Assembly: GCF_014649875.1 (NCBI RefSeq) | Contig: NZ_BMTW01000016.1 | Span: forward strand, 123,164-187,163 | From: Streptomyces rubiginosohelvolus | Lineage (GTDB): Bacteria; Actinomycetota; Actinomycetes; Streptomycetales; Streptomycetaceae | DNA length: 64,000 nucleotides | Reading direction: 5' to 3' | The notes under the pieces: model-generated | What the model was told of the DNA's origin: nothing | The model's database searches: none | Seen by the model: only the letters and a program-made list of their open reading frames with translations | Program-made: the position numbers and the translations under genes | Shown: positions 8,818-15,446 of the stretch, in pieces | How positions within the stretch are numbered: the stretch's first letter is position 1 | How the letters are laid out: each line of letters opens with the position of its first letter

Positions 8818-8883
8818 CGCGGCCGAAGCTTATCCGGCCAGGCTGTGGACGGGTCACCCGCAGGGGGATGACCGGGCGACAGC

Positions 8884-9234
8884 TCAGTTGTCGCGCTTCT
8901 CCTTGATCTTCGCGGCCTTGCCGCGCAGCTCACGGAGGAAGTACAGCTTGGCGCGACGGACGTCACCGCGGGTGACGAGCTCGATCTTCTCGAAGATCGG
9001 GCTGTGCACCGGGAAGGTGCGCTCGACGCCGACCGAGAACGAGACCTTGCGGACCGTGAAGGTCTCGCTGACGCCCGCGCCCTGGCGGCGGATGACAACA
9101 CCCTTGAACTGCTGGATACGGGAGCGGTTGCCCTCGATCACGCGCACGTGGACGTTGACGGTGTCACCGGGGCGGAACGCCGGGACGTCCGAACGGAGGG
9201 TGGCGGCATTGACGCCATCGAGCAGGGAAGCCAT
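8884..9234 (-). CDS. rplS: 50S ribosomal protein L19
   Basis: L19 lies at the subunit interface of the ribosome. The 116-residue product has the family length and the conserved stretches FRPGDTVNVHVRV, RIQQFKGVVIRRQG and FPVHSPIFEKIE. The start is the ATG at 9234 (ASLLDGVNAATLRSD); an in-frame upstream start would add a tail absent from the family. It follows trmD by 131 bases, the classical rpsP-rimM-trmD-rplS order, and is succeeded by the signal peptidase genes. Confidence 0.97.
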   Translation of the reverse strand: MASLLDGVNAATLRSDVPAFRPGDTVNVHVRVIEGNRSRIQQFKGVVIRRQGAGVSETFTVRKVSFSVGVERTFPVHSPIFEKIELVTRGDVRRAKLYFLRELRGKAAKIKEKRDN

Positions 9235-9365
9235 GGTTTCTGCTTTCTTCGCCGATGCCACAGGTCATCGACGGGAATGTTGTTGAAGAGTTCGGAGTGC
9301 TGATCGCGTCGGGCGGGCGTCTTTCCCCCTGTGGCAGGGGCGCACGCCGGACGAACAGCAGCGGC

Positions 9366-10187
9366 CTATTCTTCCACGGCGGTGGGCCTGCGCCAAAATC
9401 GGCCGCCGGGCTCCGGTGCGAAGCCGAGGATGGAGAGGATCTCGCGGTCCTTCTTGTCGAAGGCGCTCGCCTCACACCGCTCGATCAGATCGGGGCGGTT
9501 GAGGGCGGTACGGGCGAAGGCCTGGTCGCGCCGCCAGCGCGCGATCTTCCCGTGGTGGCCGCTGAGCAGGACGTCCGGGATCGACCGGCCGCGCCACTCG
9601 GGCGGCTTGGTGTAGACGGGGCCCTCCAGCAGGTTGGCCATCGCGCCCGGGGCGAAGGAGTCGTCCCGGTGGGATTCGGCGTTGCCGAGGACACCGGGCA
9701 GCAGCCGGGCCACCGCCTCCGTGATCACCAGGACGGCCGCTTCCCCGCCGGCCAGCACGTAATCCCCGATGGAGACCTCGACGACCCGCAGCCGGGTGGC
9801 GTACTCGTCGATCACGCGGCGGTCGATGCCCTCGTAGCGGGCCGGGGTGAAGAGCAGCCAGGGCTCGGCGGAGAGTTCGACGGCCAGTTCCTGGGTGAAC
9901 GGCCGGCCGCTGGGCGTGGGCACGACGAGGACCGGGGAGTGCGCCCCGGCCTCGTAGCCGTCGGCCAGGGACTCGTCCAGGGCGTCGCCCCAGGGCTCGG
10001 TCTTCATGACCATGCCGGGTCCGCCGCCGTAGGGGGTGTCGTCGACCGTGTTGTGCCGGTCGTACGTCCACTCCCGCAGGTCGTGGACGTGGACGTCCAG
10101 CACGCCGCGGGCGCGGGCCTTGCCGACGAGGGAGACGTTCAGCGGTTCCAGGTACTCGGGGAAGATCGTGACGACGTCGAGCCGCAT
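9366..10187 (-). CDS. trmD: tRNA (guanine-N1)-methyltransferase TrmD
   Basis: Methylates N1 of G37 next to the anticodon of tRNAs reading CNN codons, preventing +1 frameshifts. The 273-residue product begins RLDVVTIFPEYLEPL and contains the family motifs DDTPYGGGPGMVMK and the knotted SAM site (ISIGDYVLAGGE-like: VSIGDYVLAGGEAAV). Length is slightly above the bacterial average because of a C-terminal extension (FGFAPEPGG-type end, here LGFAPEPGGRFWRRP). The ATG at 10187 overlaps the stop of rimM (ATGA), so the two are translationally coupled. Confidence 0.97.
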   Translation of the reverse strand: MRLDVVTIFPEYLEPLNVSLVGKARARGVLDVHVHDLREWTYDRHNTVDDTPYGGGPGMVMKTEPWGDALDESLADGYEAGAHSPVLVVPTPSGRPFTQELAVELSAEPWLLFTPARYEGIDRRVIDEYATRLRVVEVSIGDYVLAGGEAAVLVITEAVARLLPGVLGNAESHRDDSFAPGAMANLLEGPVYTKPPEWRGRSIPDVLLSGHHGKIARWRRDQAFARTALNRPDLIERCEASAFDKKDREILSILGFAPEPGGRFWRRPTAVEE

Positions 10188-10813
10188 CAGGCGTCGCCCT
10201 TCGGCGCCTCGGCCGCGTCACCGGAGGCCGCGTCACCGGAGGCCGCATCGCCGGAGGCCGCATCGCCGGTCTCCTCGTCGCGGGAGGAGGCGATCACGGC
10301 CTCGCTCTCGTCGATCAGACCAGGCGGCGGGGTGATGACCGCACGCTGTTCCTCCAGGTCGATCTCGGTGACGATCTCCTCGACGAAGGGGATCATCACC
10401 TCGCTGCCGTCGGGACGCTCCACGATGAACAGGTCCTGCGAGGGCAGGTGGGAGATCTCGGTGATCCGGCCGATCTCGGTGCCGTCGGCGAGCACCACGT
10501 CGAGGTCGATCAGCTGGTGGTCGTAGAACTCGTCCTCCTCCTCGGGCAGTTCGTCCGGGTCCACCTCGGCGATCAGGAGGGTGTTGCGCAGGGCCTCGGC
10601 GGCGGTGCGGTCGCGTACGCCCTCGAAGCGCAGCAGGAGCCGGCCGCTGTGGACCCGGCCCGCCTCGATCGTCAGCGGGCCCGTCGCCGCCGGTTCGGTG
10701 GCCAGGACGGCGCCGGGGCCGAGCCGCAGCTCCGGCTCGTCCGTTCGTACCTCGACGGTGACCTCGCCCTTGATGCCGTGGGCGCGGCCGATCCGCGCGA
10801 CTACCAACTGCAC
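10187..10813 (-). CDS. rimM: Ribosome maturation factor RimM with repeat-bearing tail
   Basis: RimM binds S19 and helps mature the 3' domain of 16S rRNA in the small subunit. The 208-residue product starts at a GTG at 10813 (QLVVARIGRAHGIKGEV) and has the RimM domain followed by the PRC barrel (FYDHQLIDLDVVLADG, DLFIVERPDGSEVMIPFVEE). The last 25-30 residues are an acidic, alanine-rich tail built from four SGDAA pentapeptides, which is not part of the family core. Its stop overlaps the trmD start (ATGA). A hairpin at 10877-10908 lies between it and the KH-domain gene, so it may have partly independent expression. Confidence 0.95.
   Translation of the reverse strand: MQLVVARIGRAHGIKGEVTVEVRTDEPELRLGPGAVLATEPAATGPLTIEAGRVHSGRLLLRFEGVRDRTAAEALRNTLLIAEVDPDELPEEEDEFYDHQLIDLDVVLADGTEIGRITEISHLPSQDLFIVERPDGSEVMIPFVEEIVTEIDLEEQRAVITPPPGLIDESEAVIASSRDEETGDAASGDAASGDAASGDAAEAPKGDA
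10211..10270 (-). repeat. Four 15-bp tandem repeats in the 3' end of rimM
   Basis: Plus-strand unit ggccgcgtcaccgga, repeated four times head to tail; copies 1 and 2 are identical, copies 3 and 4 differ by two or three bases. In frame it encodes SGDAA four times. A copy-number-variable minisatellite is likely. Confidence 0.9.
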
Positions 10814-10876
10814 GCTGTTCTCCGATTGATGGGGTGCGGACGGGGAGGAGGAACCGTCCGGGTGGCCGACGACAAA

Positions 10877-10908
10877 GGCCGGGGACGGCCCGAAGGCCCT
10901 CCCCGGCC
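10877..10908 (-). terminator. Long hairpin between the KH-domain gene and rimM
   Basis: A 9-bp outer stem (ggccgggga with tccccggcc) closes over a second 4-bp GC stem. There is no run of T, so it may be an attenuator or RNA-processing site rather than a full terminator. Confidence 0.45.
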
Positions 10909-10931
10909 CTGGCCGGTGTTCAACTCGCTGA

Positions 10932-11171
10932 TCAGCGAACCTGGTCCACATCGACGAGGTCGACACGGATACCGCGGCCGCCGATGGCACCCACGACCGT
11001 CCGCAGGGCGCGAGCGGTGCGGCCGTTACGGCCGATCACCTTGCCGAGGTCGTCGGGGTGGACCCGGACCTCCAGCACGCGCCCGCGGCGCAGGGTGCGC
11101 TCGGCAACCTGCACGTCGTCGGGGTTGTCGACGATGCCCTTCACGAGGTGCTCGAGAGCCTCCTCGAGCAT
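10932..11171 (-). CDS. KH-domain RNA-binding protein (KhpA-like)
   Basis: A 79-residue single KH domain protein of the KhpA/YlqC family, which binds RNA in Gram-positive bacteria, often with KhpB. The GXXG loop is GKVIGRNGRTARALR, and the domain fills the whole protein (VKGIVDNPDDVQV at the front, GIRVDLVDVDQ at the end). The start at 11171 is two bases past the rpsP stop, so the two genes are co-transcribed, the usual rpsP-khpA-rimM order. A small-RNA or ribosome-assembly role is an inference from the family. Confidence 0.92.
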   Translation of the reverse strand: MLEEALEHLVKGIVDNPDDVQVAERTLRRGRVLEVRVHPDDLGKVIGRNGRTARALRTVVGAIGGRGIRVDLVDVDQVR

Positions 11172-11173
11172 GC

Positions 11174-11614
11174 TCAGGCCTCGGTCGACTCGGTGGACTC
11201 GGCAGCGTCAGCCGCCTCGTCCGCCTTCTTGTCGGACTTCTTGGCCTTGGGGGTGATGGCCTCACCCTTGGCCTCGTCGCCGTCCGCGGACAGCGCCTCG
11301 AACAGCGCGCGCTTGTCAGCCTTGGGCTCCGGCTGCAGCAGCGGCGCGGGGGCCGGGAGACCCTTGTGGGCCTGCCAGTCACCGGTGAGCTTCAGGATCG
11401 CGAGAACCGGCTCGGTCGGCTGGGCGCCGACGGACAGCCAGTACTGCGCACGCTCCGAGTTGACCTCGATGCGCGAGGGGTTCTGCACCGGGTGGTACAG
11501 GCCGATCTCCTCGATGGCCCGGCCGTCACGGCGGGTACGGGAGTCGGCGACGACGATGCGGTAGTGAGGCGAACGGATCTTGCCCAGACGCTTCAGCTTG
11601 ATCTTGACTGCCAC
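11174..11614 (-). CDS. rpsP: 30S ribosomal protein S16
   Basis: S16 is an assembly protein of the 30S subunit. The product starts at a GTG at 11614 (AVKIKLKRLGKIRSPHYRI) and includes the conserved RIVVADSRTRRDGR and EIGLYHPVQNP stretches. At 146 residues it is longer than the typical 80-90 because of a charged C-terminal tail rich in Ala, Lys, Glu and Asp (KADKRALFEAL... to ESTESTEA), common in actinobacteria. It is the first gene of the rpsP-khpA-rimM-trmD-rplS run; the SprT-like gene upstream lies 158 bases away. Confidence 0.96.
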   Translation of the reverse strand: MAVKIKLKRLGKIRSPHYRIVVADSRTRRDGRAIEEIGLYHPVQNPSRIEVNSERAQYWLSVGAQPTEPVLAILKLTGDWQAHKGLPAPAPLLQPEPKADKRALFEALSADGDEAKGEAITPKAKKSDKKADEAADAAESTESTEA

Positions 11615-11772
11615 GGAAGTGGTGTCTCCTGGTCTCTGACGTGGTTGGGCACAACGAAGATGCCACGTGGGGTTGCGGTACTCGGAGTGCCCGATGGACG
11701 CGTCAGCCGGAGGAGAGAGGGGTCCTGTGCGACTGTCGAGTACAGCTAGCCATTGTGCCACACCACATCGGC

Positions 11773-12366
11773 TCACCCCACCGCGACCGCCGCTTCCGGG
11801 ATCCGGAACGGCTTGCCGCAGCCGCCGCAGACGATCGGCGCCTGCGCCAGGACCGACGGGACGACGCGGACGTTGCGTCCGCAGTCGCAGACGGCCTTGA
11901 CCCGCACGCCGCCTCCGGACGAACCGTGCCGGGCGGCAGGTCCGCGGAAGGAGCGCTTGGTGTCGGCGGCGGTGGCGACGGTGTGCGCCTTGAGGGCGCG
12001 CTGCAGCCGTTCGGTGGTCGGACGGTACCGGCGCTTGGCTTCCGGATTCAGCGTGACCAGGGAGAATCCGCTGCTGGGGTGGGGTTCCTCGGCGTGATCG
12101 AGGCCCAGCTCCTCGGCGATCGCGAGGAAGCGTCGGTTGTGGTAGCGGCCGGCGCGGGAGGTGTCTCGGACTCCTCTCGCGGCGGCGATGCCGTGGACTG
12201 CCTCATGGAGCAGTCGCTCGAAGGAGAGCTCGGCGCCACAGGCGGACGAGGACTCTCCGATCAGGGACTCGGGCGCGGCAAGATCGGGCAGCTCGGGGTG
12301 GTACCGCTGAATGTCGGCCCACGCCTGTGCCAGCTCTGCGGCAAGTACAGGTGGTGTCGTGCTCAC
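11773..12366 (-). CDS. SprT-like zinc metalloprotease
   Basis: A 197-residue protein with an HExxH zinc site (LLHEAVHGIA, His54-Glu55-His58) followed by RAGRYHNRRFLAIAEELGL, the pattern of SprT-like domains, and a C-terminal zinc ribbon (CDCG near residue 159 and CGGCGKPF near 182). Eukaryotic relatives (Spartan) degrade DNA-protein crosslinks; bacterial function is mostly unassigned. No signal peptide or membrane segment, so probably cytoplasmic. It starts at an ATG at 12366 and precedes rpsP on the same strand, while a methyltransferase gene is divergent. Streptomyces copies are usually annotated as hypothetical. Assignment is by motif only. Confidence 0.75.
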   Translation of the reverse strand: MSTTPPVLAAELAQAWADIQRYHPELPDLAAPESLIGESSSACGAELSFERLLHEAVHGIAAARGVRDTSRAGRYHNRRFLAIAEELGLDHAEEPHPSSGFSLVTLNPEAKRRYRPTTERLQRALKAHTVATAADTKRSFRGPAARHGSSGGGVRVKAVCDCGRNVRVVPSVLAQAPIVCGGCGKPFRIPEAAVAVG

Positions 12367-12819
12367 GTCGTGACAACGAGCCCGAGTGCCCCGGTGTTCC
12401 TATTCCGGGGCATCCCAAATAATTTGCACGTACCAGTCAGTTGCCCTTGATGCGTCCGGACGAGGGCGGGTACGCAGAACTGCGGAGAAGACGCACAGCT
12501 CGCACCAAGGTGGTGCACAGCGTGCGGTACCCCCGGCGGCCGCCGATGTGAGGGCCGCGGGCGGCCCGCGGCCCTGACGAATCCGCCGGGAAGACTACCC
12601 TCCCCTCCGCTCGACGTGCCCGGCGCGGGGTGTCGGGTAAGACTGGTCGGAGAGCAGACGTGGGACGGGGCGCACGACCGGGGCACGCAAGCACTGCTCC
12701 ACAACCCCTGGACGGAACGGCGGATGCGCAGTTCTCTGGCTACGGGGGTGCGGAACACTCGCACGCGGGGGACGTCCACTCGGGCACGACCGACCTCTTG
12801 GCGGATTGGGGCACTTTCC
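12367..12819. other. Divergent intergenic region with a GC hairpin
   Basis: No gene seen. It separates the SprT-like gene from the methyltransferase and should hold both promoters. A 10-bp perfect inverted repeat (agggccgcgg with ccgcggccct, five-base loop) lies at 12551-12575. I see no convincing -10/-35 pair. Confidence 0.5.
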
Positions 12820-13704
12820 ATGACACCAACGCTCGTCCGGAACCAGCTGGGCGCGGACGCCTCCGCGCCGGCGGACGCCGGTACCCGCGCACGCGACTGG
12901 GCCGAGATCCAGGAACGCATGCTCGCGCCGCTCTACGAGGCGGTGTACGACCGGATGGAAGTCGGGGCCGCCACCCGGATGCTGTCCCTCGGCTGCGGTT
13001 CGGGCCTCGCGATGCTCGTCGCGGCGGCCCGGGGGGCGCACGTCACGGGTGTGGACTCCGACCGGGAGCGCCTGGCGCTGGCCCGGGCGCGGCTGCTGCC
13101 CGACGCGGGCTGGGACGACGCGCCCGCGCACTCCCCGCACCCGGCCCGCCGTCGGGCCCGGCTGCTGCAGGACGGGGATCCCGCGCCCGTCGGCGCGGAC
13201 GGCTCTCCGTACAACCTGATCACGGTCTTCGAGCCGATCGGCTGCGCGGCCGGGGACTCCGAGGGGCTGGTGCCGGCGCTGCGCTCCGCGGTGCCGCTCG
13301 CGGTCCGGGGCGCGACGGTGGTGCTGACCGGCTGGGGTCCGCCCGAGCGCTGCGCCACGGCCGCGGTGCTCCAGGTGGCCGCCCGCCTCGCGGACACCGC
13401 TCGTCCGCCGCGTACGGAGCCGGGCAGGTGGCGGCCGACGCTCCGGGACGATCTGGAGGACGTGGCGGCGCGGGCCGGGCTGAAGCCGGACGGTTCGGGC
13501 CGGGTGTCCTGCCCGTTCGGTTACGCGGACGTGGGCAGCGCGGTGCGCGGGCTGCTGTCCACCGGGCTCTTCGACGCCGCCGTACGGGCCACGGACCGCT
13601 CCCAGGTGGAGAAGGAGGTCGCGGAGGCCCTCCATCCGTACCGGCGGGAGGACGGCACGGTGTGGATGCCGAACGTCTTCCGCTATCTGGTCTGCGTCAC
13701 CTGA
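12820..13704 (+). CDS. SAM-dependent methyltransferase (class I)
   Basis: A 294-residue class I methyltransferase. Motif I is LSLGCGSGLAMLVAAARGA, followed by VTGVDSD at the end of strand beta-2, the usual SAM-binding arrangement. The middle part (YNLITVFEPIGC, VVLTGWGPPERC) resembles methyltransferases acting on small molecules, and a second half with conserved FGYADVGSAVRGLLSTGLFDAA is also known from streptomycete homologues. The substrate cannot be inferred. I start at the ATG at 12820 (TPTLVRNQLGADAS) with GGGG about nine bases upstream; the frame is open further upstream without homology-like content. It converges on ffh, with a strong bidirectional terminator between them. Confidence 0.82.
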   Translation: MTPTLVRNQLGADASAPADAGTRARDWAEIQERMLAPLYEAVYDRMEVGAATRMLSLGCGSGLAMLVAAARGAHVTGVDSDRERLALARARLLPDAGWDDAPAHSPHPARRRARLLQDGDPAPVGADGSPYNLITVFEPIGCAAGDSEGLVPALRSAVPLAVRGATVVLTGWGPPERCATAAVLQVAARLADTARPPRTEPGRWRPTLRDDLEDVAARAGLKPDGSGRVSCPFGYADVGSAVRGLLSTGLFDAAVRATDRSQVEKEVAEALHPYRREDGTVWMPNVFRYLVCVT

Positions 13705-13715
13705 GCGCCGCACGC

Positions 13716-13749
13716 GTAAGGGGCGCCCTCTCTCGAGGGCGCCCCTTAC
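13716..13749. terminator. Bidirectional terminator between methyltransferase and ffh
   Basis: A perfect 15-bp stem (gtaaggggcgccctc and its complement) with a four-base loop between convergent genes. Confidence 0.8.
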
Positions 13750-13764
13750 CTGTGTCGTGCTCGC

Positions 13765-15315
13765 TTACATGAACTTCTTGAACTCGTCCGGCAGCTCGAA
13801 GTTCTTGTCGTCCTGGGCGGGCAGACCGAACGCGCCGCCCTGGGCCGCGGCCTGCTCGCGGCGCTCCGCGGCGGCTGCCTCCTCGGCCTTGCGCTTCATG
13901 GGGTTGCCGCTCTTGCGCTTGCCCTTGGCCTGCTTGACCTGCTTCTTCTGGCGGCCGGGACCGCCGCCCATGCCGGGCATCCCCGGCATCCCGGGCATGC
14001 CGCCGCCCTGGGCCATCTTCGACATCATCTTGCGGGCCTCGAAGAAGCGCTCCACCAGGCTCTTGACCGCGGAGACCTCGACGCCCGAACCCTTGGCGAT
14101 ACGGGCCCGGCGCGAACCGTTGATGATCGTCGGCTCGGACCGCTCCTTGGGCGTCATCGACTTGATGATCGCGGCGGTGCGGTCGATGTCGCGCTCGTCG
14201 ATGTTGTTGATCTGGTCCTTGATCTGCCCCATGCCGGGCAGCATCCCGAGCAGCTTGGAGATGGAGCCCATCTTGCGGACCTGCTCCATCTGGGCCAGGA
14301 AGTCGTCGAGGGTGAAGTCCTTCCCACCCTTGCTCGACTGGAGCTTCGAGGCCATTTTGGCGGCCTCTTCCTGGCTGAACGTCTTCTCCGCCTGCTCGAT
14401 CAGGGTGAGCAGGTCACCCATGTCGAGGATGCGGGAGGCCATCCGGTCCGGGTGGAACGCGTCGAAGTCCTCCAGCTTCTCGCCGTTCGACGCGAACATG
14501 ATCTGCTTGCCCGTGACATGGGCGATCGACAGGGCCGCGCCACCGCGGGCGTCGCCGTCGAGCTTGGAGAGGACCACGCCGTCGAAGCCGACGCCGTCGC
14601 GAAAGGCCTCGGCGGTGTTGACCGCGTCCTGACCGATCATCGCGTCGACGACGAAGAGGATCTCGTCGGGGCTGACGGCGTCGCGGATGTCCGCGGCCTG
14701 CCGCATCAGCTCCTGGTCGATACCGAGGCGTCCCGCGGTGTCGACGATGACGATGTCGTGGACCTTGGCCTTGGCGAACTCGATGGAGTCCTTGGCGACC
14801 TGGACCGGGTCGCCGACGCCGTTGCCCGGCTCGGGGGCGTACACCGCGACGCCGGCGCGCTCGGCGACGACGCTCAGCTGGTTGACGGCGTTGGGGCGCT
14901 GGAGGTCACAGGCGACGAGCAGCGGGGAGTGGCCCTGGCCCTTGAGCCAGAGGCCGAGCTTTCCGGCCAGTGTCGTCTTACCGGCACCCTGGAGACCGGC
15001 GAGCATGATCACGGTGGGCGCGGTCTTGGCGAACCGGAGCCGCCGGGTCTCGCCGCCGAGGATGGCGACGAGCTCCTCGTTGACGATCTTGACGACCTGC
15101 TGGGCGGGGTTCAGCGCCTGGGAGACCTCGACGCCGCGCGCCCGCTCCTTGACGTTGGCGATGAAGGCCCGGACCACGGGCAGGGCGACGTCGGCTTCCA
15201 GCAGGGCGATACGGATCTCGCGTGCCGTGGCGTCGATGTCGGCCTCGGACAAGCGGCCCTTGCCCCTGAGGTTCTTGAAAGTCGCGCTAAGGCGGTCGGA
15301 GAGAGTATCGAACAC
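13765..15315 (-). CDS. ffh: Signal recognition particle protein Ffh
   Basis: GTPase of the signal recognition particle, which with 4.5S RNA binds signal sequences of nascent chains and docks with FtsY. The 516-residue product has the N domain, the G domain with GLQGAGKTT (about residue 106), DTAGR and TKLDGDARGGAAL, and the methionine-rich M domain (LGMLPGMGQI, then a GMPGMPGMPGM run) with SGVEVSAVKSLVERF. The C-terminus is a Lys-rich tail. It starts with MFDTLSDRLSATFKNLRGKG at an ATG at 15315. FtsY is about 7 kb away in this window. The 4.5S RNA gene is not here. Confidence 0.97.
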   Translation of the reverse strand: MFDTLSDRLSATFKNLRGKGRLSEADIDATAREIRIALLEADVALPVVRAFIANVKERARGVEVSQALNPAQQVVKIVNEELVAILGGETRRLRFAKTAPTVIMLAGLQGAGKTTLAGKLGLWLKGQGHSPLLVACDLQRPNAVNQLSVVAERAGVAVYAPEPGNGVGDPVQVAKDSIEFAKAKVHDIVIVDTAGRLGIDQELMRQAADIRDAVSPDEILFVVDAMIGQDAVNTAEAFRDGVGFDGVVLSKLDGDARGGAALSIAHVTGKQIMFASNGEKLEDFDAFHPDRMASRILDMGDLLTLIEQAEKTFSQEEAAKMASKLQSSKGGKDFTLDDFLAQMEQVRKMGSISKLLGMLPGMGQIKDQINNIDERDIDRTAAIIKSMTPKERSEPTIINGSRRARIAKGSGVEVSAVKSLVERFFEARKMMSKMAQGGGMPGMPGMPGMGGGPGRQKKQVKQAKGKRKSGNPMKRKAEEAAAAERREQAAAQGGAFGLPAQDDKNFELPDEFKKFM

Positions 15316-15392
15316 GGCGCTCGTCGGTCCTCAGGGTCGGGGGCGGGGCAGGTCAATCGCCCTCCAGGGTATCCGTCCCCCGGAGAACACCA

Positions 15393-15426
15393 AGCCCTCG
15401 CCCGGATCCGGTGCCGGGCGAGGGCT
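15393..15426 (-). terminator. Terminator after glnD
   Basis: A perfect 13-bp stem (agccctcgcccgg) with an eight-base loop, 20 bases past the glnD stop, marks the end of the amtB-glnK-glnD transcript. Confidence 0.75.
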
Positions 15427-15446
15427 GGACAAATGCGTCGTACGTG

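Noticed and set aside
10206..10270. CRISPR-like repeat array
   Set aside because: Units are contiguous with no spacers and lie inside the rimM coding frame.
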